Shown here: positions 33,150 to 40,097 of the stretch, piece after piece
Position numbering within the stretch: the stretch's first letter is position 1
Layout: every line of letters begins with the position of its first letter
Assembly: GCA_947589125.1 (NCBI GenBank)
Contig: CANPZZ010000006.1
Span: forward strand, 1-41,343
From: an uncultured Lachnospiraceae bacterium
GTDB taxonomy: Bacteria > Bacillota > Clostridia > Lachnospirales > Lachnospiraceae
Direction of reading: 5' to 3'
Length of the DNA: 41,343 bases
Made by a program: the position numbers and the translations under genes
Notes under the pieces: generated by a model
What the model saw: the letters and a program-made list of their open reading frames with translations, nothing else
The model's database searches: none
What the model was told of the DNA's origin: nothing

Positions 33150-34178
33150 TCAGTCCGCCGGCAGACCGCTGTGGTAGGAATAATTGCCCAATTCTTCTAT
33201 GATATCGGTGAAATCGATCTCCTCCGTAACCGTCTCGGGAGAGATTTTTTTATGCTGTAGCATAAGCTCCGGAGACGGATTCTGCCGCGCGATGAGACGA
33301 AGCGCGATCAGGGAATACACCGTTCCGCAGCGGGCAAGGGCCTGGTGGAACAGATCCATAAAGGAAGCGTCGGAGGCCAGACGGCGGTTCCAGGGGTTGG
33401 ACCAGGTCTCGTGGTCCAGGTTCAGGCTCTGGCGCGGATTGATCACATGGTCGGTCACGATCTTGCGGGAGATTACCGGATTCTTGAGGAAAATAGATTC
33501 CATGAATTCTACCCGGTTCCGCTTGTGCCCGGACGGGTCTGCCAGGGTGCGGCAGCCGAAGCGCAGGGCCAGAATGGAACGGTGTATCATCCGCGGCGTC
33601 ACCTGGAAATTATTCTCATAAGTGATCGGATAGTAGGTGATATTGATGCAGTCGCAGAGAAACCGGGAGATAAACTGCATCTCCTGGGGATTTAAGCAGA
33701 TCGTAGCCGCCTGGTTGAATTCCGAAGGCTTTTTCTTCTTGTATTTCTGAAGCAGAAGGGCGTCGATCTCATTTTCCAACTGGGCGTGGAGGCCATGGAG
33801 TTTGACTTCCGGCTTGTCCGCGTCATAGTGGATGCGGCCATAGACGAAGGGATGGCAGATGGAATCGCAGATATAATGGCAGATATAGCCGCAGAAGTAG
33901 GCGATGGCCTGCTCCCGCTGCTGGCGTGACCGGATCTGCAGAGTCTCCTGTATGTAGGTGATAAAGAAATCGCTTACATGATGCTCGTGCATATAGGAAC
34001 CCACATTGCGGTAATCGCGGTGGCGCAGGATCGGCAGGTTGTAAAAGAACATATCCGGTCCCTGCAGGCCCAGCTGGTAGAGCCACCGGTATTTGGCGAT
34101 GATGTGCTTGAGAGGGGCGGCGGGAAGGTCATTGTATGCTTTCATTCCTAAGATGTAATGGGTAGTAAAGCCGGGCAT
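33150..34178 (-). CDS. Zinc-dependent phospholipase C-like protein
   Basis: This 342-residue protein has no signal peptide. The N-terminal region has the zinc-dependent phospholipase C (PF00882-type) pattern: FTTHYILG with H7, LQGPDMFF with D42, and GYICHYICDSICHPF with H101, D105 and H109. In this family such His/Asp residues bind zinc. The intracellular form is widespread in Clostridia with unknown substrate. The C-terminal half is not recognised. AAGGAGG lies 8-15 bases before the ATG. A 6-bp hairpin (33142-33158) spans the stop codon. The gene is divergent from the AGCS symporter and reads the same way as the BCCT gene. Confidence 0.8.
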   Translation of the reverse strand: MPGFTTHYILGMKAYNDLPAAPLKHIIAKYRWLYQLGLQGPDMFFYNLPILRHRDYRNVGSYMHEHHVSDFFITYIQETLQIRSRQQREQAIAYFCGYICHYICDSICHPFVYGRIHYDADKPEVKLHGLHAQLENEIDALLLQKYKKKKPSEFNQAATICLNPQEMQFISRFLCDCINITYYPITYENNFQVTPRMIHRSILALRFGCRTLADPSGHKRNRVEFMESIFLKNPVISRKIVTDHVINPRQSLNLDHETWSNPWNRRLASDASFMDLFHQALARCGTVYSLIALRLIARQNPSPELMLQHKKISPETVTEEIDFTDIIEELGNYSYHSGLPAD

Positions 34179-34262
34179 ATGGAAAGCCTCCTTAATACGG
34201 GCGGGTTTTCTGCAGTGACGGTATCCGAGGCCGCGGCGCGGAACTCAGAGCTTTGCTCCGAT

Positions 34263-34271
34263 AGTATAGCA
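34263..34271 (-). promoter_or_regulatory. Extended -10 promoter for the phospholipase C-like gene
   Basis: On the - strand TGC is followed by TATACT (34263-34268). The start would be near 34256, giving a leader of about 78 bases with GC-rich inverted repeats before the ATG at 34178. The -35 region is AT-rich but without a consensus. Confidence 0.45.
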
Positions 34272-34368
34272 TAAATATTTCGTAAATGCGAGAGAAACCA
34301 GCAACTGCCAGGCATAGTTTTTCGGAAAAGGGAATAGAAGGGTAGAAAAGACACGCGGGAGGCGCGTC

Positions 34369-36072
34369 ATGATTCACTGGCTGCATAATCTGGTGTGGGG
34401 ACCGGCGCTGATCGGACTGCTGCTGGCTGCCGGAATCTATTATACGTGGAAGAGCGGATTCTTCCAGATCAGAGGATTTCGGATATGGTGGCGCGCGACG
34501 GCGGGGAGCCTTTGGGGGAATGGGGCCGATGCCGGGAGCGGTGCGGAAGGCGCAGAAAAACCGGAAACGCGAGCCGGCGCGGATGCCGGAAAGAAGCCGA
34601 TTGTTCGGGACGGTATGTCTGGCAGTGTAAAAACGACTGCTCGAAACGACGTGGCTGGCAGAAGGAAAGCGGACGAGCGAACAAGCGCGGCAGGTGAGGA
34701 GAACGGGGCTGGGCTGACAAAATTTCAGACGGCCTGCACCGCGCTGGCGGCTACGATCGGAACCGGCAATATCGCCGGTGTGGCCACGGCTCTGGTGGCC
34801 GGCGGCCCGGGGGCCATCTTCTGGATGTGGGTATCCGCTCTGCTTGGAATGATGACGGCCTACGCGGAGGTGAGTCTGGGGATCCGCTTTCGGAGGCGGC
34901 AGCCGGACGGCTCGTGGCTTGGCGGTTCATGCGCCTATCTGTCCGAGGGACTGCATATGCCGCGGCTGGCGCTTGTCTACGGAATATTATGCCTGTGCGC
35001 GTCTCTGGGAATGGGCAGCATGGTTCAGTCAAACGCGGTTTCCCAGACATTTTCGGCGTCCCTGGGAATACCGTCGCTTGTCAGCGCTGTTACCGTGACT
35101 GCGCTGGTGCTTGGAATTGTTCTTGGGGGAGCAAAACGGATTGCGAAAGTGACGGTATGGATGATCCCGCTGGCTGCCGCCGTCTACATAGCCGGTTCTG
35201 TGGCGGTGCTGGCGGTATGCCGGAGACAGATCCCGCGGATCCTGGGTGAGATATTCCGATGCGCGCTGACCCCGAGGGCCGCGCTGGGAGGAGCGGGAGG
35301 CTATGGCGTCATGCGCGCGCTGCGTCAGTATGCGGGAAATGGTGCCGGCGGTGCGTTTTCCGCGTTTCGCTATGGCGTCGCCAGAGGCGTGTTCTCCAAT
35401 GAAGCCGGACTGGGAACGCTGGCGGGACTCCATGGAGCCGCCGGCGATACAACGCCGGGGGAGCAGGGGATGTGGGCCATGTTCGAGGTGTTTTTCGACA
35501 CGCTGGTGATCTGTACGATGACGGCGCTGGTGATCCTGTGCGTCGTGGGAGGCGGAGAAGGACTGAGCGGCTGTCGGTGGGACGGTGCGGCGCTGGCGGG
35601 CCGGTGTTTCGGCCGCATACTCGGACCCGCGGGGGAATACCTGGTCTCCGCGGCGATGGCTGTGTTTGCGTTTTCCACCATGATCGCGTGGTATTTCCTG
35701 GGACGGCAGACGCTGGGGGCTGTGGTGAGCCTGGCAGGACGGCTGTGGGAAAGCCGCGGCGGGCGCGGAAAGCAGGGGGCTGCCGCCGGCCGGCAGCGGC
35801 CGGATCTTCGTCATGAAACCGGCATGAACGGAACGGCCGGAGCGGTCAGTGCAGCCGGATACATGGCGGAGTCCATATATTTGCTCCTTTATGTGTATGC
35901 GGTCTTCCTGGGATGCGTGAGCAGCCTGACTTCGGTATGGGAACTGTCGGACGTCTTTAACGGCCTGATGGCGTTTCCGAATCTTCTGGCGCTGTTTCTG
36001 CTGCGAAGGGACGTTCCGCTGAGGCGGCGGTCTGAACTGGACGGAACCAGCCGGCCGGACAGAGCCGGCTAG
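34369..36072 (+). CDS. AGCS family amino acid:cation symporter
   Basis: This 567-residue polytopic protein has the alanine/glycine:cation symporter signatures ALAATIGTGNIAGVATAL (about 125-142) and VFSNEAGLGTLAGLHGAA. It has about ten membrane helices. The family is usually 440-500 residues. The excess comes from two hydrophilic low-complexity inserts, about 50-115 (between the first helix and the TGTGNIAG motif) and about 457-500. GGGAGG precedes the ATG. Likely substrate is alanine or glycine with Na+ or H+. Its 3' end already shows the sequence of the 36-bp tandem repeat that follows the stop codon. Confidence 0.9.
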   Translation: MIHWLHNLVWGPALIGLLLAAGIYYTWKSGFFQIRGFRIWWRATAGSLWGNGADAGSGAEGAEKPETRAGADAGKKPIVRDGMSGSVKTTARNDVAGRRKADERTSAAGEENGAGLTKFQTACTALAATIGTGNIAGVATALVAGGPGAIFWMWVSALLGMMTAYAEVSLGIRFRRRQPDGSWLGGSCAYLSEGLHMPRLALVYGILCLCASLGMGSMVQSNAVSQTFSASLGIPSLVSAVTVTALVLGIVLGGAKRIAKVTVWMIPLAAAVYIAGSVAVLAVCRRQIPRILGEIFRCALTPRAALGGAGGYGVMRALRQYAGNGAGGAFSAFRYGVARGVFSNEAGLGTLAGLHGAAGDTTPGEQGMWAMFEVFFDTLVICTMTALVILCVVGGGEGLSGCRWDGAALAGRCFGRILGPAGEYLVSAAMAVFAFSTMIAWYFLGRQTLGAVVSLAGRLWESRGGRGKQGAAAGRQRPDLRHETGMNGTAGAVSAAGYMAESIYLLLYVYAVFLGCVSSLTSVWELSDVFNGLMAFPNLLALFLLRRDVPLRRRSELDGTSRPDRAG

Positions 36073-36088
36073 CTGAACAGAGCCGGCC

Positions 36089-36304
36089 GGCTGGTTGGAC
36101 AGAACTGACTGGCTGGACAGAGCCGGCTGGTTGGACATAACTGACCGGTTGAACAGAGCCGGCTGGTTGGACAGAACTGACCGGCCGGACAGAGCCAGCT
36201 GGTTGGACAGAACTGACCGGTTGAACAGGGCCGGCTGATTGGACAGAACTGACCAGCCGGACAGAGCCGGCTGGTTGGACATAACTGACCAGTTGAGCAG
36301 AACC
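36089..36304 (+). repeat. 36-bp tandem repeat, six units (minisatellite)
   Basis: Six head-to-tail units start at 36089, 36125, 36161, 36197, 36233 and 36269, all exactly 36 bp, with the core GGCTGGTTGGACAGAACTGA. Each unit is itself two related 18-bp halves. Degenerate partial units extend back into the end of the AGCS gene (from about 36040) and a few bases beyond 36304. There are no unique spacers, so it is not a CRISPR array. Because 36 is a multiple of three, all reverse frames stay open here without evidence of a gene. Confidence 0.95.
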
Positions 36305-36336
36305 GACCGGCTCTGCCGACTGCATTTTCACAGACA

Positions 36337-36381
36337 AAAAGTTTGCCGCCCGGCAGCGGCTCTGCCCGGCGGCAAACTTTT
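36337..36381 (+). terminator. Strong bidirectional rho-independent terminator
   Basis: A 20-bp stem with one C-C mismatch pairs AAAAGTTTGCCGCC...GGCAG (36337-36356) with 36362-36381 around a 5-base loop. A's lie on the left and T's on the right. It ends the AGCS transcript after the tandem repeat. Confidence 0.92.
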
Positions 36382-36405
36382 CTATAATGGATTAAAAAGG
36401 GAGGA

Positions 36406-36431
36406 GAGCTGATAACCAATATTATCAGCTC
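36406..36431. promoter_or_regulatory. Perfect 10-bp inverted repeat
   Basis: GAGCTGATAA (36406-36415) and its exact complement (36422-36431) flank a 6-base CCAATA centre. No T run follows, so it is not an intrinsic terminator. It could be an operator for the downstream cyclic-di-GMP gene or a remnant leader structure. The rest of 36432-36546 is AT-rich and shows no convincing gene. Confidence 0.5.
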
Positions 36432-36546
36432 AAGTATTATGAAAAAAATCATATTGGCTATCTATGTTTTACTATAAAGAAGAAATATGAAGAAATGATG
36501 CTGAATATGTAAACCTTTTTTGAATAATTTGTGAACGTCACAGGCC

Positions 36547-36575
36547 TTGCCTGATGAGAAAATTAATGGTAATAT
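36547..36575 (+). promoter_or_regulatory. Promoter of the c-di-GMP signalling gene
   Basis: TTGCCT (36547-36552), a 17-bp spacer and TAATAT (36570-36575), with TGG directly before the -10, form an extended SigA-type promoter. Start would be near 36582, 41 bases before the chosen ATG at 36623. Confidence 0.65.
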
Positions 36576-36622
36576 ATTATATGGATTTGTCTTTTAAAAT
36601 TGCGCGTGGGAGGCAGATAAAG

Positions 36623-38842
36623 ATGGATAATAATAAACAGATGAATAAATATAAAGTTTTGATCGTCGATGATTCGGAGATGAACCGCTCGATCCTGGCA
36701 GATATCCTGGGCGAGGAATATGATATCATCGAGGCGGAGGACGGAGAGGAAGCCGTAAAGATCCTGAGAAAGAGAAGCGCGGAGATATCCCTGGTGCTTC
36801 TGGATATCGTGATGCCGAAGATGGACGGCTTCGAGGTGCTTGTCATGATGAACAAGTACCAGTGGATCGATGAGATACCGGTGATCATGATCTCCGCGGA
36901 GAGCAGTTCCACCTCGGTGGAGAGGGCTTTTGACCTGGGCGTCGTCGATTACATAAGCAGGCCATTTGACGCGGTGGTGGTGCACCGCCGTGTGGTCAAT
37001 ACGATCCTTCTCTACGCGAAGCAGCGGAAGCTGGTGGGTATGGTCACGGATCAGATCTATGAGAAAGAAAAGCAGAGCCGGCTGATGATCGATATTCTGA
37101 GCCAGATCGTGGAGTTCCGCAACGGCGAGAGCGGCATGCATGTGCTGCATATTCATCTGATCACGGAGATCATTTTAAAGCAGCTGTTCCAGAAGACGGG
37201 CCGGTACCGTCTCACACCGGAAGACATTACGATGATTACCCTGGCGTCGGCTCTTCACGACGTGGGCAAGATCGCTATTCCGGGAGAGATCCTGAATAAG
37301 CCCGGCAAGCTTACCAAGGAAGAATATAAGACCATGAAGACCCATCCGGCGGTGGGGGCAGCCATGCTGGATGAACTGCCGTTCCATCAGGACGAGCCGC
37401 TTCTCAGAAGGGCCTACGAGATCTGCCGGTGGCACCATGAGCGCTACGATGGCCGCGGTTATCCGGACGGACTGAAGGGCGACGAGATACCTATTTCCGC
37501 CCAGGTCGTGGCGCTGGCGGATGTCTATGACGCGCTGGTCAGCGAGCGTGTGTATAAGAGGGCGTTTTCCCACGAAGTGGCGGTGGAGATGATCCTCGAC
37601 GGCGAGTGCGGCGTATTTAACCCGCTCCTTCTGGAATGCCTGGTGGAGTGCGCGGGGAAGATCCAGGACAGCCTGGAGTCGGCGACGTTTGGGGCCAGTA
37701 TCAGTGAGCAGAGGGAGATCCGCAAGATCACGGAGGAAATGATGCAGCACGAGGAACTGTCGGCTTCCGAGCGGACGCTGCGGCTTCTGGAGCACGAGCG
37801 CACGAAATACCGTTTCTATGCCTCTATGTCCCATGAGGTTCAGTTTGAGTATTCTGTGGAGCCGTCCATGCTGACCCTGTCGGAATGGGGAGCCGCGGTA
37901 CTCGGCATTAAAGAGATCATCATGGATCCGGAGAATGACGGGTCGTTTACGGAACTTCTGGGTGACGATGTGATCAGGAATTTTACGGAGCTTCTGTATG
38001 CAACCAAGCCGAGGAATCCGGTGTTCCGTTTCCAGGGGCTGATCGAGGTGAAAGGAGAGCCCAGATGGCACCAGATCATTTGTCAGGCGCTGTGGTCTTC
38101 TGATGAGACGCCCAAGCTGACAGGAGCCATCGGCAAGGCTGTGGATATCCATGACGAACATATGCGGCTGGTCCATCTGGAGCAGACTGCGTCTCACGAC
38201 GGCCTGACCGGACTTCTGAATCATGCCAGCGCGGAATATATCATCCGGGAGCGGCTGCGGCTGAATCCGCGTGGGAAATTCGCCATGTTCCTTCTGGATC
38301 TGGATTTCTTCAAGTCGGCGAATGACGAACATGGACATATTTTCGGAGACCATGTGCTTCAGCACCTGGCCGGGAAGATCCGGGAGAGCGTCCGCGACGA
38401 AGATGTAGCCGCCAGAATGGGCGGAGATGAGTTCCTGATGTTCATTGATTTTACGACGGATCTGGACGCGGTGGTGGATCGTATCTATCATTCGCTTCTG
38501 GGGTATTATGAGCATTTTAAGATCTCCGTCAGTATGGGCGTGGCGGTGAGCAACGGCGAGAATCTGGATTATGAGACGCTGTTCCATCATGCGGATGAAG
38601 CGCTTTATTCGGTGAAGCTGGCCGGACGTGGAGCATATCATTTCTACAGGCCGGAGATGGATGAGATGTTCGCCGAGCGGGAGCCGATCCCGCGGACGCC
38701 GGTGGAGAGTAACGGCGTATCGGCCGGGACGGACGCGGCAGAAAGCGGGAGTCTGGCGAAAGCAGAAGCTGCGGACAGCGGCGAGATGCCGGAAAAAACG
38801 GAAAGTAAGGCCGGCGGCAGCGGGGCGTCGGAGAATAGTTAA
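36623..38842 (+). CDS. Response regulator with HD-GYP, PAS-like and GGDEF domains
   Basis: This is a 739-residue cytoplasmic protein. ATG 36623 is set by GGGAGG 9 bases upstream and a promoter just before; the frame is open further upstream. The receiver domain (about 9-130) has D16-D17 and phosphoacceptor D61. The HD-GYP domain (about 175-360) has H212-D213 in LHDVGK and GYP at 279-281, all intact, which predicts c-di-GMP hydrolysis. A PAS-like region (about 390-520) follows. The GGDEF domain (about 535-685) has intact GGDEF at 600-604 and an I-site RDED at 591-594, which predicts c-di-GMP synthesis with product inhibition. The last 50 residues are low complexity. No partner kinase is adjacent. 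Confidence 0.93.
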   Translation: MDNNKQMNKYKVLIVDDSEMNRSILADILGEEYDIIEAEDGEEAVKILRKRSAEISLVLLDIVMPKMDGFEVLVMMNKYQWIDEIPVIMISAESSSTSVERAFDLGVVDYISRPFDAVVVHRRVVNTILLYAKQRKLVGMVTDQIYEKEKQSRLMIDILSQIVEFRNGESGMHVLHIHLITEIILKQLFQKTGRYRLTPEDITMITLASALHDVGKIAIPGEILNKPGKLTKEEYKTMKTHPAVGAAMLDELPFHQDEPLLRRAYEICRWHHERYDGRGYPDGLKGDEIPISAQVVALADVYDALVSERVYKRAFSHEVAVEMILDGECGVFNPLLLECLVECAGKIQDSLESATFGASISEQREIRKITEEMMQHEELSASERTLRLLEHERTKYRFYASMSHEVQFEYSVEPSMLTLSEWGAAVLGIKEIIMDPENDGSFTELLGDDVIRNFTELLYATKPRNPVFRFQGLIEVKGEPRWHQIICQALWSSDETPKLTGAIGKAVDIHDEHMRLVHLEQTASHDGLTGLLNHASAEYIIRERLRLNPRGKFAMFLLDLDFFKSANDEHGHIFGDHVLQHLAGKIRESVRDEDVAARMGGDEFLMFIDFTTDLDAVVDRIYHSLLGYYEHFKISVSMGVAVSNGENLDYETLFHHADEALYSVKLAGRGAYHFYRPEMDEMFAEREPIPRTPVESNGVSAGTDAAESGSLAKAEAADSGEMPEKTESKAGGSGASENS

Positions 38843-38884
38843 AGAAAGTTTAAGGAAAATGAACCTGTTGATATAAGATTCCTG

Positions 38885-38893
38885 TGATATATT
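38885..38893 (+). promoter_or_regulatory. Possible extended -10 promoter for the SIMPL lipoprotein gene
   Basis: TGA followed by TATATT (38888-38893) lies in an AT-rich stretch. TTGATA at 38868-38873 is too close (14 bp) for a standard -35. The leader of about 115 bases contains a GCCCC...GGGGC hairpin near 38946-38963. Confidence 0.35.
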
Positions 38894-39016
38894 GATATGC
38901 AGCGATGAAAGCCGCGCGAATGGTCCCGGACGGGATCCGGATGGATGCCCCTGACTGACGGGGCGTCAGCGGCCGCAGCAGAAGTGTGTGAATATATATC
39001 AGGAGGGGACATTTCC

Positions 39017-39880
39017 ATGAAGAAAAATGTAATTACGGCAGGCGGCTTTATGATATGCGCCTGTATGTTTCTGGCGGCCTGCGCGCCGCAGGTGACGACC
39101 AGCGTGCCGGATGTGATCACGGTGCAGATGGCAGGGAATGAGATGGGCGCGGGTACCGCTTCTGTGCAGGCGGATGCGGGTGGATCGCCGGCCGTGCCGG
39201 GCAGTGCTTTGGGGACGAATGCCGCTGAGACACAGACCGTGACGGTCACGGCCGCTGAAACGGTGAAGGTGGCGCCGGACATGGCGCGGATCATTTATGA
39301 GATCACGACGGAGGACAGGGACGCCGAGGTCTGCCAGCAGAAGAACAGCGAGACGCTGGACGCGGTGATCGCTTACCTGAAGGAACAGGGCGTGGAGGAG
39401 AAGTCCATCCAGACGTCGGATTTTTCACTGAATCCGCAGTATGAATATCCGGGCAACGGCCGGCAGGTGCTGGTCGGTTATGAGATGGACACCCAGCTGA
39501 CGGTGTCGGATGTGCCGATGGATCAGGTGGGAGAACTGCTTACCGGCGCGGTAAGCGCCGGAGTGAGCCGGATCCGGGATGTATCTTACTATGCCAGCGG
39601 ATATGATGAAGCCTATGATCAGGCGCTGGCGCTGGCTATGGAGATGGCGAAGGAGAAAGCGGAGGCGATCGCCCACGCCGGCGGTTGTCAGGTGACGGAT
39701 GTATTGAGCGTGACAGAATCCGCCGACCGCCAGAGCGGCCGGTATGTGGACTCCGGCATCAGCCAGAATGTGATAGCGAAAGCGGCTGCGGAGGACAGCG
39801 CTGCGGGGATGGCTGTCATGGCCGGCGAGATGGAAATTGAGGCGGAGATCACAGTGGTGTACCGGCTGCTGCCGAGATAG
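39017..39880 (+). CDS. SIMPL-domain (DUF541) lipoprotein
   Basis: This is a 287-residue exported protein. ATG 39017 is chosen because AGGAGGGG lies 8 bases upstream. The signal peptide ends in lipobox FLAAC with lipidated C22. A Gly/Ala-rich linker (about 23-70) leads to the SIMPL domain (about 74-285), with the family start TVTVTAAETVKVAPDMARI and an end in IEAEITVVYRLLPR. Related proteins include E. coli YggE, linked to oxidative stress defence; the biochemical role is unknown. It is tethered to the outer face of the membrane. Confidence 0.87.
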   Translation: MKKNVITAGGFMICACMFLAACAPQVTTSVPDVITVQMAGNEMGAGTASVQADAGGSPAVPGSALGTNAAETQTVTVTAAETVKVAPDMARIIYEITTEDRDAEVCQQKNSETLDAVIAYLKEQGVEEKSIQTSDFSLNPQYEYPGNGRQVLVGYEMDTQLTVSDVPMDQVGELLTGAVSAGVSRIRDVSYYASGYDEAYDQALALAMEMAKEKAEAIAHAGGCQVTDVLSVTESADRQSGRYVDSGISQNVIAKAAAEDSAAGMAVMAGEMEIEAEITVVYRLLPR

Positions 39881-39938
39881 AGGACAGATGTGAAACCGGC
39901 CATGTAGTATTCCGGATAAAGAAATGATACGGGCATCA

Positions 39939-40049
39939 GAGGCGCTGGAATCACGCGCAGGGATGTTAGGATTGCGCGCCGAGGAGCTGGAATCATGCGC
40001 AGGGACGCCAGGGTTATACGCAGAGGCGTTGGAATCATGTGCAGAGACA
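39939..40049 (+). repeat. 42-bp tandem repeat, 2.6 units
   Basis: Units start at 39939, 39981 and 40023 (the last only 27 bp) and share GAGGCGCTGGAATCA(C/T)GCGCA with a few changes. A weaker 21-bp half-periodicity is visible. The repeat fills most of the 217-base gap between the SIMPL gene and hemZ. No terminator is seen there. Confidence 0.88.
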
Positions 40050-40097
40050 GTCTCGCTGTGAGGGATACCGTTACAAGGCAGGAGTTATAATTTATTA

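Noticed and set aside
35029-36282. Long open frames on the - strand across the 36-bp repeats
   Set aside because: They run opposite to the AGCS gene and stay open only because the repeat length is a multiple of three and codon bias removes reverse stops. They have no ribosome site, and the peptides are simple repeats.
36089-36304. CRISPR array (36-bp periodic repeat)
   Set aside because: The repeats are directly adjacent with no unique spacers, units diverge from each other, and no cas genes are in the window.
36439-36477. 12-residue hydrophobic peptide gene (MKKIILAIYVLL)
   Set aside because: The nearest purine-rich site is about 30 bases upstream, beyond a hairpin. Such short frames are common by chance in AT-rich DNA.
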